From Acidocella sp. (GTDB taxonomy: Bacteria; Pseudomonadota; Alphaproteobacteria; Acetobacterales; Acetobacteraceae): a DNA stretch of 64,000 nt. The notes under the pieces are model-generated. The model worked only from the letters and a program-made list of their open reading frames with translations, was not told the origin of the DNA and did not search any database. Both the position numbers and the translations under genes were made by a program. Every line of letters begins with the position of its first letter. The stretch's first letter is position 1. The stretch spans positions 37,445 to 101,444 of the forward strand of contig NZ_DAIEIF010000050.1 in the NCBI RefSeq assembly GCF_027352905.1. The letters are read 5' to 3'. This document shows, piece after piece, positions 27,669 to 36,640 of this stretch.

Positions 27669-27988
27669 AGAACATCGCCGGCCTGATGAAACAGGCCCAG
27701 CAGATGCAGCAAAAAATGGCCGATATGCAGGCCAGGCTGGAAGCGGCCGAGATGGAGGGTGTGGCGGGCGCGGGTCTCGTGCGGGTGGTGCTTTCCGGCA
27801 AGGGGGCGCTCAAATCCGTGAAAATCGATCCCAAGCTGATCGACCCGGCGGAGACCGAGATGCTCGAGGATCTCATCATCGCCGCCCATGCCGACGCCAA
27901 GGCCAGGCTGGACGCGATGATGGAGGCCGAAACCAAGAACGCCATGGGCGGGCTGCCGCTGCCGCCAGGGCTGAAATTGCCGTTCTGA
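27665..27988 (+). CDS. ybaB: YbaB/EbfC nucleoid-associated protein
   Basis: 107 residues. It opens with [18 protein letters not shown] and a helix, followed by the YbaB core [20 protein letters not shown] and a second helix pair ([18 protein letters not shown]). It forms dimers that bind DNA without strong specificity. Context between dnaX and recR is decisive. It starts at an ATGA overlap with dnaX, preceded by GGAGAAGAGG. Confidence 0.95.
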   Translation: MKNIAGLMKQAQQMQQKMADMQARLEAAEMEGVAGAGLVRVVLSGKGALKSVKIDPKLIDPAETEMLEDLIIAAHADAKARLDAMMEAETKNAMGGLPLPPGLKLPF

Positions 27989-27989
27989 G

Positions 27990-28580
27990 GTGGGCGGGCC
28001 GGAACTCGAGCATCTGATCGGCCTGTTCGGGCGCCTGCCGGGGCTGGGGCCGCGCAGCGCGCGGCGCATCGTATTGCGGCTGCTGCGCGAAAAAGAGACC
28101 GGGCTGGAGCCGCTGGCCGCGGCGCTGCGGGCGGCGGCGGCCTCGGTGCGGAATTGTTCGATCTGCGGCAATCTCGATTCCGCCGACCCTTGCGCCATTT
28201 GCGCCGAGCCCCTGCGCGAGGCCCGCATCTGCGTGGTGGAGGGGGTGGCCGATCTCTGGGCGCTGGAGCGCGCCCATGTCTATCGCGGCACCTATCATGT
28301 GCTGGGCGGCACGCTCTCCGCCCTTTCGGCGCGGGGGCCGGAGGATCTCGCCATCGCGCCCCTGCTGCGGCGGCTGGAGCAAGGCGGCGTGGAGGAGGTG
28401 ATCCTCGCCTTGCCGGCCACGGTGGAGGGGGCGGCGACCACCCATTATCTCACGCATCAGCTGCGCCGCTTCGGCGTGCCCGTTTCCCGCCTCGCCCAGG
28501 GCGTGCCCATCGGCGGCGCGCTGGAGGTGCTGGATGAGGGCACGCTCGCCACCGCCTTGCGCGCCCGCGGCGCGGCCTAA
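27990..28580 (+). CDS. recR: Recombination mediator RecR
   Basis: 196 residues from a GTG one base past the ybaB stop. The N-terminal helix-hairpin-helix LPGLGPRSARRIVLRLL, the four-cysteine zinc motif (NCSICGNL, DPCAICAE) and the Toprim segment ICVVEGVADLWALE followed by YHVLGGTLSAL are all present. RecR works with RecO/RecF to load RecA on gapped DNA. It is about the usual length. The next gene differs sharply in base composition. Confidence 0.96.
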   Translation: MGGPELEHLIGLFGRLPGLGPRSARRIVLRLLREKETGLEPLAAALRAAAASVRNCSICGNLDSADPCAICAEPLREARICVVEGVADLWALERAHVYRGTYHVLGGTLSALSARGPEDLAIAPLLRRLEQGGVEEVILALPATVEGAATTHYLTHQLRRFGVPVSRLAQGVPIGGALEVLDEGTLATALRARGAA

Positions 28581-28590
28581 AAAGATAAAT

Positions 28591-29934
28591 ATGGATACAG
28601 CCTGTGGGTTTTTGAAAATGAGCACTCAAAACCAAATTTTATATGACGATCACAACATCGTGGTAATCGGGCATATTGGCCAGTCCAACGAGTTAATCAT
28701 AACTTTTGGAGATTTAATCAGCCTAGCCAATGGACTGAATTTTTTCGGAGAAAAGCTTATCAATAATTTGGCTCTTAACGCTATCGGCTTCATGGCGAAA
28801 TATCCAAATTGGTACCCTTATGAGAGTATGGAAAACTCTTTGCTTTCCATTTCTAATTTTTTAGAAAAATTCGAAGAACGCATATTATATGGAGGATCAA
28901 TGGGCGGGTACGCCGCCCTTAAATACTCTCGAATGCTCAAGGCTACTAATATTATCGCGTTGTGCCCTCAATGGACGATTGACCCGAACGAATGTGATGG
29001 AACGAATCCCGGTTGGCAAACGCACTTTAAAAGAGAAATGTCGGGAATGAGCATAAAACACTCCGACACATCGGGCTCAGCTTACGTGTTTTTTGACCCC
29101 TTTAATCCAACAGACACATTTCACGCGCACAAAATCTGTAATTATTTCGTAGACATAACATTGATACAGGTTCCATTTGTTAATCATAATGTTACTCCCT
29201 GCATGGCTGGAACCGAAGCGTTCCAGAACTTAAAAATCGCCTGCCAAGGAAAAAACATCAATGTTTTACGTCAAATATCAAGGCATCAACGGCGCCGATC
29301 CGGATATTATCGTAATGAATTAGCAACTAGGGCTGTGTCGCGTCGACCAAAATTGACTTTTAGTTTTATACTAAAACATAAAAACTCTACGGAAATTCCT
29401 AAACTGTGCTTCACCGGCCCCTATCTCATTGAATTGGCAGAACAGCTCTATAAACAAGGGCATTTAACGGAGAGTCTTATATGTTTTGATTTTTGCAAAG
29501 CGATTCTTCTCCCCCCTTCTCGCCGAGCCCTGGTTGTCTACCTCGCAGCAGAAATTTTTAAACGCAACTTTTTTCTATCTAGTTTTCATAAAACAGTTCT
29601 GGTTTATAATCTACGGTCATTTAATTGCCGACACGTTTCGATAGCAAACCTAGATGCGAAATTTGATATTCCCGTTTCCTTGGTTCTGAAAGGAAGGATG
29701 GGACATCTAGTAATAAAAAGAGATAACTTTGAAATATATTTAGGAGTCTCCCTGAAAGGAGAACTCCCCGTCGATGAAGATTCGGCCGCTGAGTTTAATA
29801 TTAGCCGAACCCCCGACAATAAATTTAATTTCTCGCATAACAATAAATTTCTCTCTGCGGAACCCAACGGAAATCTCATCTGCAATCGCCAAGACGCCCG
29901 GGACTGGGAAAAATTTGATTTTGAAATTGTCTAG
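28591..29934 (+). CDS. Alpha/beta hydrolase-like protein with fascin-like C-terminal domain
   Basis: 447 residues from ATG 28591 (438 from ATG 28618; no good ribosome site decides). The N-terminal half looks like an alpha/beta hydrolase: strand NIVVIGHIGQSNELIITFGD, then the nucleophile elbow ILYGGSMGGYAALKYS (GxSxG-like). A middle helical region (about 260-330) follows. The last 90 residues look like a beta-trefoil/fascin unit; KFLSAEPNGNL then NRQDARDWEKFDFE is the typical repeat ending. Codon use is AT-rich, near 40% GC by eye, against mid-60s around it, suggesting horizontal acquisition. No signal peptide is seen. Substrate and role are unknown. Confidence 0.7.
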   Translation: MDTACGFLKMSTQNQILYDDHNIVVIGHIGQSNELIITFGDLISLANGLNFFGEKLINNLALNAIGFMAKYPNWYPYESMENSLLSISNFLEKFEERILYGGSMGGYAALKYSRMLKATNIIALCPQWTIDPNECDGTNPGWQTHFKREMSGMSIKHSDTSGSAYVFFDPFNPTDTFHAHKICNYFVDITLIQVPFVNHNVTPCMAGTEAFQNLKIACQGKNINVLRQISRHQRRRSGYYRNELATRAVSRRPKLTFSFILKHKNSTEIPKLCFTGPYLIELAEQLYKQGHLTESLICFDFCKAILLPPSRRALVVYLAAEIFKRNFFLSSFHKTVLVYNLRSFNCRHVSIANLDAKFDIPVSLVLKGRMGHLVIKRDNFEIYLGVSLKGELPVDEDSAAEFNISRTPDNKFNFSHNNKFLSAEPNGNLICNRQDARDWEKFDFEIV

Positions 29935-29946
29935 CGGATCCTTATT

Positions 29947-31365
29947 ATGAACACGCTCGACCCCGCCGATTGGTCCGCCCTGCGCGCCCTTGGCCATCAA
30001 ATGCTGGACGATATGGTGGACCATCTCGCCACCCTGCGTGACCAGCCGGTCTGGCGGCCCATGCCCGAGGTCCTGCGCGAGAGCTTCGCGGCCCCCCTGC
30101 CCGTCCAGGGCACGGCGCCGGAGGCGCTCTACGCCCGCTTCCGCGATGAGATCCAGCCTTACGTCACCGGCAATCTCCATCCCCGCTTCATGGGCTGGGT
30201 GCATGGCGGCGGCAACCCGGTCTCGATGCTGGCGGAGTTGCTGGCGGGGGCGATGAACGCCAATTGCGGCGGCCGCGACCATGCCGGTATCGTTGTGGAG
30301 CGGCAGGTGATCGCCTGGGCGGCGGCGATGCTCGGCATGCCCGCCGGTACCTCCGGCGTGCTGCTCACCGGCTCCTCCATGGCCAATTTCTGCGCCGTGC
30401 TCTGCGCGCGCCAGAAGGCGCTGGGCGAGGCCGGGCATGAGACCGGCGTGGCGGGGGCCCGCCTCACCGCCTATGCCTCGGCGGGGGCGCATCGCTGTAT
30501 TCCCGCCGCGCTGGACATGGCCGGGCTCGGCCGCGCCGCCTTGCGAAAAATCCCGCTCGACGACCAATTCCGCATGGATATGGATAAGCTGCGCGCCGCC
30601 ATCGCGGCGGATGCCGCGGCGGGGTTCCGCCCCTTTCTCGTCGCCGCCACCGCGGGCAGCGTTGATACCGGCGCGTTCGACGACCTGCACATAGCGGCGG
30701 AGATCGCCGCGGCGCATGGCGCCTGGTTCCATGTGGATGGCGCTTTCGGCGCGCTCGCCGCCCTCTCCCCCGCCACACGCCCCCTCACCGCCGGGCTCGG
30801 GCGCGCCGATTCTATCGCCTTCGATTTTCATAAATGGCCGCAGGTCACCTATTCCTGCGGCTGCGTGCTGGTGCGCGACCCGGCGATTCACACCGCCACC
30901 TTCGCCCAGCCCGCCCCTTATCTCGCCGCCGCGCCGCGCGGGCTGGCCGGAGGCTTCCCCTGGCCGTGCGATCTGGGGCCGGACCTCTCGCGCGGCTTCT
31001 CGGCGCTCAAGGTCTGGATGAGCCTCTCCGCCTACGGCACGCAGGGGCTGGCCCACGTGGTGGAAACGAGCTGCGCCCTGGCCCAGCGCCTCGCCGCCCG
31101 GGTGCGGGCCAGCAACCGGCTCACCCTGCTGGCGCCGGTGCCGCTCAACATCGTCTGTTTCGGCATCAAGGGCAAAAGCGACGATGAGGTGATCGATCTG
31201 GTCGCGGATTTGCAAGAGGATGGGCTGTTCGCCCCCTCCACCACCCGCATCGGCGGGCGGGTGGCGATCCGCTGCGCCATCGTCAACCACCGCACGCGGG
31301 CGGAGGATATCGATGCTTTGGTGGAGGAAATCCTGCGCCGGATTATGGCGCCCGCAGCCGGGTGA
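29947..31365 (+). CDS. PLP-dependent group II amino-acid decarboxylase family protein
   Basis: 472 residues of the aromatic-L-amino-acid/glutamate decarboxylase fold. The PLP aspartate is in HVDGAFG (Asp264) and the Schiff-base lysine in FDFHKW (Lys296). NLHPRFMGWVHGGGNP and the TGSSMANF phosphate-binding region match the family. The substrate cannot be assigned: bacterial members act on Trp, Tyr, Glu, Asp or diaminobutyrate. Its GC content returns to the chromosomal norm. Its 3' end overlaps the convergent glycosyltransferase by 23 bases. Confidence 0.87.
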   Translation: MNTLDPADWSALRALGHQMLDDMVDHLATLRDQPVWRPMPEVLRESFAAPLPVQGTAPEALYARFRDEIQPYVTGNLHPRFMGWVHGGGNPVSMLAELLAGAMNANCGGRDHAGIVVERQVIAWAAAMLGMPAGTSGVLLTGSSMANFCAVLCARQKALGEAGHETGVAGARLTAYASAGAHRCIPAALDMAGLGRAALRKIPLDDQFRMDMDKLRAAIAADAAAGFRPFLVAATAGSVDTGAFDDLHIAAEIAAAHGAWFHVDGAFGALAALSPATRPLTAGLGRADSIAFDFHKWPQVTYSCGCVLVRDPAIHTATFAQPAPYLAAAPRGLAGGFPWPCDLGPDLSRGFSALKVWMSLSAYGTQGLAHVVETSCALAQRLAARVRASNRLTLLAPVPLNIVCFGIKGKSDDEVIDLVADLQEDGLFAPSTTRIGGRVAIRCAIVNHRTRAEDIDALVEEILRRIMAPAAG

Positions 31366-32206
31366 TCCATTGGTCAAGCTGCGCCGCCGGCAGCCTGGCC
31401 TTACGCAAAAACATGAACTCCGGCCGGTTCAGCGCCTCGATCTCGGCAAGCTCGGCGAAGACGCGGGGCGGCTCGGGCGCGTTCCAATCCACATAGGTCA
31501 GTGGCCGGTTGACCGGCCCCAGGCTTTCCCCGATGATCGTCTGGAAATAGGATTCATCCGGCGCCTCGGAAAATTCGAAAGAGTCGCGCAGCCACGCATC
31601 ATCCTCCCAGCTCCGGAGAATTTTATCCATCGCCGCCGCGGTCAGGGCCATCCACTGCGAGCCGTACCAGAAACGCTCCAGTTTTTTCTTTCCCCGATTC
31701 ATCAAGGCTTCAAGCCGTTTCATGCGCGCGATCAGATCGGGCGTGACGGCCCGTTCCCGCAAGGGAATCCAGCGGATCTGTGTCGCCACGCTGTCGAAAA
31801 GAAAAAACGACTCGTACCGGAATCTGAAATCCTCCGCCTCGCGGGTGGTGATAAATTCCTCCGGCCCCGATAATTTGTTGCGGATCACATCCGGCGGCTG
31901 CAGCGGCAGCGTGTCGTCGGAGAGAATCACGTAACGCGCATAGGGTTTTTGGCCGTGCGCGGTCTGGATCAGGCTGATCATCGCGTCGATCATCGTGAAG
32001 CCGCGCCAAAACACGTTGATCCGTGGCGTGATGAACCGCACCGGCCAGGGGCGGGCCGCGTCCCGGAACCACGCCTCATCCGCCTTGGCGTCCACATGGA
32101 CGAAGAGATCACACCCCGCGCCGGCGAAAAAACGCGCGAGCCCCGCCAATCCGCCGGGAGACGTATGGGCCAGGATCAAAACGGCGATATCGTTTCCGTC
32201 CGCCAT
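31343..32206 (-). CDS. GT14-like (core-2/I-branching type) glycosyltransferase
   Basis: 287 residues from ATG 32206, which follows GGAAG; an upstream in-frame ATG (32266) lies within hisD. The chain opens IAVLILAHTSPGGLAGLARF, then VHVDAKADEAWF and YVILSDDTLPL, the pattern of the Branch family of beta-1,6-N-acetylglucosaminyltransferase-like enzymes. The C-terminal part contains FWYGSQWMALT and the acidic SEAPDESYFQTII, typical of its catalytic region. Bacterial members act in surface polysaccharide assembly. It lies 22 bases after hisD on the same strand, but no functional link is evident. Confidence 0.8.
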   Translation of the reverse strand: MADGNDIAVLILAHTSPGGLAGLARFFAGAGCDLFVHVDAKADEAWFRDAARPWPVRFITPRINVFWRGFTMIDAMISLIQTAHGQKPYARYVILSDDTLPLQPPDVIRNKLSGPEEFITTREAEDFRFRYESFFLFDSVATQIRWIPLRERAVTPDLIARMKRLEALMNRGKKKLERFWYGSQWMALTAAAMDKILRSWEDDAWLRDSFEFSEAPDESYFQTIIGESLGPVNRPLTYVDWNAPEPPRVFAELAEIEALNRPEFMFLRKARLPAAQLDQWITRLRAP

Positions 32207-32228
32207 CGCATCTTCCAGCTCTCCAATC

Positions 32229-33518
32229 CTAGTCTTTCGCCAGCCGCAGGGCGATGCTCGCCGCATGCGCCGTCAGCCCCTCCGCCTCGGCCAGCGCCAC
32301 CGCGTGCGGCCCCAGCGCCGCCAACGCCGCCCCCGGCGCCTCGGCATAGGTGGTGCGCTTCATGAAGTCATAGACCGAGAGCCCGGAGGCGAAGCGCGCC
32401 GTGCCGGAGGTGGGCAGCACATGGTTGGGGCCGATGATGTAATCGCCCATCGCCTCCGGCGTGTCGCGCCCCAGAAACACCGCCCCGGCATGACGGATTT
32501 TGGCAAAGAGCGGCCAGGGTTCGGCCAGCATCAATTGCAGATGCTCGGGCGCGACCTGGTTGGCGATGGCCGCCGCCTCGTCCCAGCCTTGCACGAGGAT
32601 GATCGCGCCGTGGCGCTCCCAGCTCGCCCCGGCGATCTCGCGGCGCGGCAGCGCCGTCAGCGCCGCCGCCACCGCGGTCTCGACCCGCGCGGCCAGGCGG
32701 CCGCTGGGGGTGACCAGGATGGATTGGGCGTCCTCGTCATGCTCGGCCTGGGCCAGCAGGTCCATCGCCACCCGGTCGGGGTCGTTCCCGTCATCGGCGA
32801 TGATCAGCACCTCGGAAGGCCCGGCGATCGAATCGATCCCCACCTGGCCGAAGACTTGGCGCTTGGCCTCCGCCACATAGGCGTTGCCCGGCCCGACGAT
32901 ACGGTCCACCCGGGCGATGCTGGCCGTGCCATAGGCGAGGGCCGCCACCGCCTGCGCCCCGCCGACCCGGTAGATCTCGTCGAGTCCCGCCGCTTTCGCC
33001 GCAGCCAGCACCAAGGGGTTGAGCACCCCATCCGGCGCGGGCACCACCATGGCGATGCGCCCCACCCCCGCTACCCTGGCGGGAATCGCGTTCATCAGCA
33101 CCGAGGAGGGATAGGCCGCCTTGCCGCCGGGCACGTATAGCCCCACCGCGTCCAGCGCCCCCCAGCGCATCCCGCACACCACTCCGGCCTCGTCGGTATA
33201 TTCGATGCCGCGCGGCAATTGCGCCCGGTGAAACGCCTCGATCCGCCGCGCCGCCACAGCCAGAGCCTCGCGCAGGCGGGGCGGCGTCGCGGCCTCGGCG
33301 GCGTCCATCTCCGCCCTCGTCACCCGCAATTCCGCGGCCGTCAGCCTCTGGCGATCGAAGCGCGCGGTATAGCCGAGCAAAGCCTCGTCGCCCTCGGCCC
33401 GCACCCGGGCGATGATCTCCCGCACCTGGGCCGAAACCTCCGCCAATCCCTGGGCGCGGGTGAGCAGCCGGGCCAGGGCGGCGGCAAAATCCGGCTGGGC
33501 GGTGGAAAGCCTCATCAT
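32229..33518 (-). CDS. hisD: Histidinol dehydrogenase
   Basis: 429 residues, standard length. It performs the last two steps of histidine synthesis, oxidising histidinol to histidine with NAD and a catalytic zinc. Signatures are YVPGGKAAYPSSVLMNAIPA, the family block starting DRIVGPGNAYVAEAK, and the zinc-site region ILVQGWDEAAAIANQVAPEHL with later GAVFLGRDTPEAMGDYI. It overlaps the hisG stop (ATGA), so the two are coupled. An in-frame second ATG directly follows the first. Confidence 0.97.
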   Translation of the reverse strand: MMRLSTAQPDFAAALARLLTRAQGLAEVSAQVREIIARVRAEGDEALLGYTARFDRQRLTAAELRVTRAEMDAAEAATPPRLREALAVAARRIEAFHRAQLPRGIEYTDEAGVVCGMRWGALDAVGLYVPGGKAAYPSSVLMNAIPARVAGVGRIAMVVPAPDGVLNPLVLAAAKAAGLDEIYRVGGAQAVAALAYGTASIARVDRIVGPGNAYVAEAKRQVFGQVGIDSIAGPSEVLIIADDGNDPDRVAMDLLAQAEHDEDAQSILVTPSGRLAARVETAVAAALTALPRREIAGASWERHGAIILVQGWDEAAAIANQVAPEHLQLMLAEPWPLFAKIRHAGAVFLGRDTPEAMGDYIIGPNHVLPTSGTARFASGLSVYDFMKRTTYAEAPGAALAALGPHAVALAEAEGLTAHAASIALRLAKD

Positions 33519-34162
33519 GGCGCCAACGCCTTTCTAAAGGCCTCGATCCAGCCGCCGATCTCCTCGGGCCGGGTCTTGAGCGCCACGCGATTGACGATAA
33601 GGCGGGAGGAGACATGGGCGATGACATCCGTCTCCACCAGCCCGTTGGCCTTGAGCGTGCCGCCGGTCTGCACCAGATCGACGATCAGGCGCGAGAGGCC
33701 GAGGCCGGGCGCCAGCTCCATCGAGCCGGAAAGCTCGACGATCTCCGCCTGGATGCCCCGCCGGGCGAAGTGGCGGCGGGCGATGTTAGGGTATTTGCTG
33801 GCGACACGTATGGCGGAGACGCGGGAGAGATCGGTCTGCCCGGCCTCGTCCCCCGGCTCGGCGACCGAGACGCGGCAGCGGCCAATGCCGAGATCAAGCG
33901 GCGCGTAGATCTCGGGATAATCGAACTCCATCAGCACGTCCGCGCCGCAAATGCCGATTTGCGCCGCGCCGAAGGCGACGAAGGTCGCCACGTCGAAGGA
34001 GCGCACCCGAATCACGTCCACGTCCGGATGGCGTGTGGAAAACCGCAGCTTGCGGGAGGATTCGTCCGCATGGTCCGGCTCGGGCTCCAGCCCGGCGCGG
34101 GCAAGCAGCGGCCCCGCTTCCTTGAGAATCCGCCCCTTGGGCAATGCGAGCACGATCGACAT
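33515..34162 (-). CDS. hisG: ATP phosphoribosyltransferase, short form
   Basis: 215 residues from ATG 34162. It catalyses the first committed step of histidine synthesis. Motifs are SIVLALPKGRILKEAGPLLA, FVAFGAAQIGICGADVLMEF, and SRLIVDLVQTGGTLKANGL (PRPP loop). The length marks it as the short HisG, which lacks the C-terminal regulatory domain and in known species needs the HisZ subunit. hisZ is not in this window. The gene is coupled to hisD. Confidence 0.96.
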   Translation of the reverse strand: MSIVLALPKGRILKEAGPLLARAGLEPEPDHADESSRKLRFSTRHPDVDVIRVRSFDVATFVAFGAAQIGICGADVLMEFDYPEIYAPLDLGIGRCRVSVAEPGDEAGQTDLSRVSAIRVASKYPNIARRHFARRGIQAEIVELSGSMELAPGLGLSRLIVDLVQTGGTLKANGLVETDVIAHVSSRLIVNRVALKTRPEEIGGWIEAFRKALAP

Positions 34163-34230
34163 GGCCGTGCCCTGTACCACCCGCCCGGGCGGCCGGCTAG
34201 GCGGAGCCGTCCGCCCAGGCGGAAACGTGA

Positions 34231-34485
34231 TTAATGCACCAGATAAGGGAGCATGTTGTGCTGAACAATCGCGGCCGCCGCCAAATCCGGGTTCGCCGCC
34301 AGCGCCATCGGCGTGCCGTCGGCGGCATGAATGGCAAAAGCCGGGCCGTGATCGGTCATCACCGGCTTGACGAAGGCGATCTCCTCCAGCCCGAGCATCG
34401 CCAGCTGGGCAGCGGAAATGTGATGAATGTCGAGCACCGTGCCGGGAACGAAATTGGCCGTGCCGTCATGGGTCTTGATGTTCAT
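34231..34485 (-). CDS. DUF1150 family protein
   Basis: 84 residues from ATG 34485, with AAAGGA upstream. Residues 20-80 carry the DUF1150 pattern: LAMLGLEEIAFVKPVMTD, FAIHAADGTPMALAANPDLA. The family is nearly confined to alphaproteobacteria and often sits beside small heat-shock proteins, as here: hsp20 ends 118 bases upstream. Biochemical function is unknown; co-regulation with the chaperone is an inference from position. Confidence 0.85.
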   Translation of the reverse strand: MNIKTHDGTANFVPGTVLDIHHISAAQLAMLGLEEIAFVKPVMTDHGPAFAIHAADGTPMALAANPDLAAAAIVQHNMLPYLVH

Positions 34486-34603
34486 AATCTGTCCTTTCAG
34501 CCCCTCGGGGCGGCATATCCGGCCCAAGGTCCAAGCGTAGTTTAATTTGGTAAGGGCCGCCGTTTTGGCCAGCCCGCGCGGCGGCGCCAATGCGAAATCC
34601 GCC

Positions 34604-35053
34604 TTAATCTCCGTCCACCGTGCGCGGGGCGGCGACCTTGCCTTGCCCGCGGGAAATGGGAATGGTCTTCACCACCGGTTGCGGCGTGGGACGGATGAGG
34701 TCCACATGCAACAGGCCGTTATCCAGCCACGCGCCCTTCACCTCGATCCCCTCCGCGATCACGAAGGCCCGCTGGAACTGGCGCGCCGCGATGCCGCGAT
34801 GCAGGAAGACGCGTCCCTGAGCATCGTCAGTCTGGCGGCCCCGGATTACCATCTGGTTATCCTCCAGGGTGATTTGCAGATCGTCCATGGTGAACCCCGC
34901 CACGGCGAGGGTGATGCGCAGCGAGACCGGGCTTAGCTGCTCTATATTATAGGGCGGATAGCCGTCGGATGATGTTTTCGCGGCGCGTTCGATCATCTGT
35001 TCCAGATGGTCGAAGCCGAGAAACATCGGCGAGGTGAAAACGCGTGTCGTCAT
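34604..35053 (-). CDS. Hsp20 family small heat-shock protein
   Basis: 149 residues from ATG 35053, preceded by GGGGGAG. The N-terminus ([20 protein letters not shown]) and the alpha-crystallin domain ([52 protein letters not shown]) match the IbpA class A group of alphaproteobacteria, and a C-terminal VVKTIPIS provides the I-x-I anchor. It holds unfolding proteins for DnaK/ClpB. A heat-shock-like promoter lies upstream. Confidence 0.94.
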   Translation of the reverse strand: MTTRVFTSPMFLGFDHLEQMIERAAKTSSDGYPPYNIEQLSPVSLRITLAVAGFTMDDLQITLEDNQMVIRGRQTDDAQGRVFLHRGIAARQFQRAFVIAEGIEVKGAWLDNGLLHVDLIRPTPQPVVKTIPISRGQGKVAAPRTVDGD

Positions 35054-35115
35054 GTCAAAAGCTCCCCCAAATGAGCGAAGCAGGCGTGGGCCCTCTGGCG
35101 AGGCACCCGGGTTCA

Positions 35116-35145
35116 CATGTTGGCATGGTTTTCCTGCGATGCAAG
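35116..35145 (-). promoter_or_regulatory. Candidate sigma-32 (RpoH) promoter of hsp20
   Basis: Read on the minus strand: CTTGCA (35145-35140), a 16-base gap, then CCAACATG (35123-35116). This resembles the alphaproteobacterial RpoH pattern CTTGAA-N16-CCATNT. It lies 63 bases before the hsp20 ATG. The match is partial. Confidence 0.35.
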
Positions 35146-35189
35146 AGGCAATGGTTGGCAGGGGCGGGCCGGCGGATTACATGCGTGGC

Positions 35190-35729
35190 ATGTCCGAGAC
35201 ACAAACCGGCGCGCCGGTCCTGCCCATTCTCATCCACCCCGCCCCGGTCCTGCGCAGGACGGCGCGTCCCGTCACCGCCGCCGACGCGGAGGAAATCCGC
35301 CGCCTCGTTCCCGCCATGTTCGCCACCATGTACAAGGCGCCGGGCATCGGCCTCGCCGCCAACCAGGTCGGCAGCCTGTTGCGGGTGATCGTGGTGGATG
35401 TGGCCAAGGACGAGCCCGCGCCGCTCGCCCTCATTAATCCGGAGATCGTCGCCCGCTCGGATGAAACCGCCACCCAGGAGGAAGGCTGCCTCTCCCTGCC
35501 CGACCAATACGCGGAGGTCACCCGTCCCGCCCGGGTCCGGCTGCGCTATCAGGACCCCGAGGGCGCGCGCAAGGAGATCGAGGCGGAGGGCCTGCTCTCG
35601 GCCTGCCTGCAACACGAGATCGATCATCTCAATGGGATTCTCTTCGTGGACCATCTCTCGGCCCTCAAGCGCAACATCCTGCTGCGCAAGCTCGCCAAGG
35701 CGCAGAAGGAGCTGAAGGCGCGCGCATGA
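35190..35729 (+). CDS. def: Peptide deformylase
   Basis: 179 residues from ATG 35190 (35181 is also possible). It removes the formyl group from nascent proteins. All three motifs are intact: [18 protein letters not shown] (metal Cys) and QHEIDHLNG (metal His pair and catalytic Glu). The C-terminal basic helix ends [13 protein letters not shown]. It overlaps fmt by 4 bases, pairing the enzyme that removes the formyl group with the one that adds it. Confidence 0.96.
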   Translation: MSETQTGAPVLPILIHPAPVLRRTARPVTAADAEEIRRLVPAMFATMYKAPGIGLAANQVGSLLRVIVVDVAKDEPAPLALINPEIVARSDETATQEEGCLSLPDQYAEVTRPARVRLRYQDPEGARKEIEAEGLLSACLQHEIDHLNGILFVDHLSALKRNILLRKLAKAQKELKARA

Positions 35730-36640
35730 GCGGGCGGCTGAGGCTGGCCTTCATGGGCTCGCCGGATTTCGCCGTGCCGGCGCTGCGCGCCCTGGCGGCG
35801 GCGCACGACATCGTGGCGGTATATGCGCAGCCGCCCAAACCCGCCGGGCGCGGCCAGAAGCAAACCCCTTGCCCCGTCCATGCCGCCGCGCTGGCGCTGG
35901 GCCTGCCCGTGCGCAATCCGGCGCGGCTGCGCCGCGACGCGCAGGAGCTGGCCCATTTCCGCGCCTTGGGCCTCGATGCCGCCGTGGTGGCGGCCTATGG
36001 GCAGATTCTGCCGCCGGAATGGCTGGCCGCGCCCCGGCGCGGCTGTCTCAACATCCACGCCTCGCTGCTGCCGCGCTGGCGGGGAGCGGCGCCGATCCAG
36101 GCGGCCATCGCGGCGGGGGATGCGGAGACCGGCATCACCGTGATGCAAATGGAGGCCGGGCTGGATACGGGGCCGATGCTGCGGCGCGAGGCCACTCCCA
36201 TCGGCCCGCGCGAGACCGCCGCCGAGCTGCAAGACCGCTTGGCCGAAAGCGGCGCGCGGCTGATCCTGCGGGAGCTGGCGGAGCCGAGTGCGCCCATCAT
36301 CCAGAACGAGGCGCTGGCCACCTACGCTCCCAAACTCACCCGCGAGGATGCGCGGCTGGATTTTCGCCTGCCCGCGGCGGTGCTGGAGCGGCGCATCCGC
36401 GCTTATCAGCCCTGGCCCGGCGCGCTCGGGCTGCTTGGCGACGTGGTCGTCAAATTCCTCGCCGCCGAGGTGGTGGAAGGGTCCGGCATTCCCGGCACGC
36501 TGCTCCCGGGGGGGCTCACCATCGCCTGCGGCGAGGGCGCGCTGCGCGTCACCCGGCTGCAACGGGCGGGCAAATCGCCGATGACGGCGGAGGAGTTCCT
36601 GCGCGGCTACAAGCTGCCCGGGGGGGCGCGCTTCTATTGA
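35726..36640 (+). CDS. fmt: Methionyl-tRNA formyltransferase
   Basis: 304 residues. It formylates initiator Met-tRNA using 10-formyl-tetrahydrofolate. Motifs are [31 protein letters not shown], the catalytic stretch [19 protein letters not shown] (Asn and His) and [17 protein letters not shown] with the catalytic Asp. The C-terminal OB-like domain extends to the end ([20 protein letters not shown]). Its ATG overlaps the def stop, and its own stop overlaps the truA start. Confidence 0.96.
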   Translation: MSGRLRLAFMGSPDFAVPALRALAAAHDIVAVYAQPPKPAGRGQKQTPCPVHAAALALGLPVRNPARLRRDAQELAHFRALGLDAAVVAAYGQILPPEWLAAPRRGCLNIHASLLPRWRGAAPIQAAIAAGDAETGITVMQMEAGLDTGPMLRREATPIGPRETAAELQDRLAESGARLILRELAEPSAPIIQNEALATYAPKLTREDARLDFRLPAAVLERRIRAYQPWPGALGLLGDVVVKFLAAEVVEGSGIPGTLLPGGLTIACGEGALRVTRLQRAGKSPMTAEEFLRGYKLPGGARFY

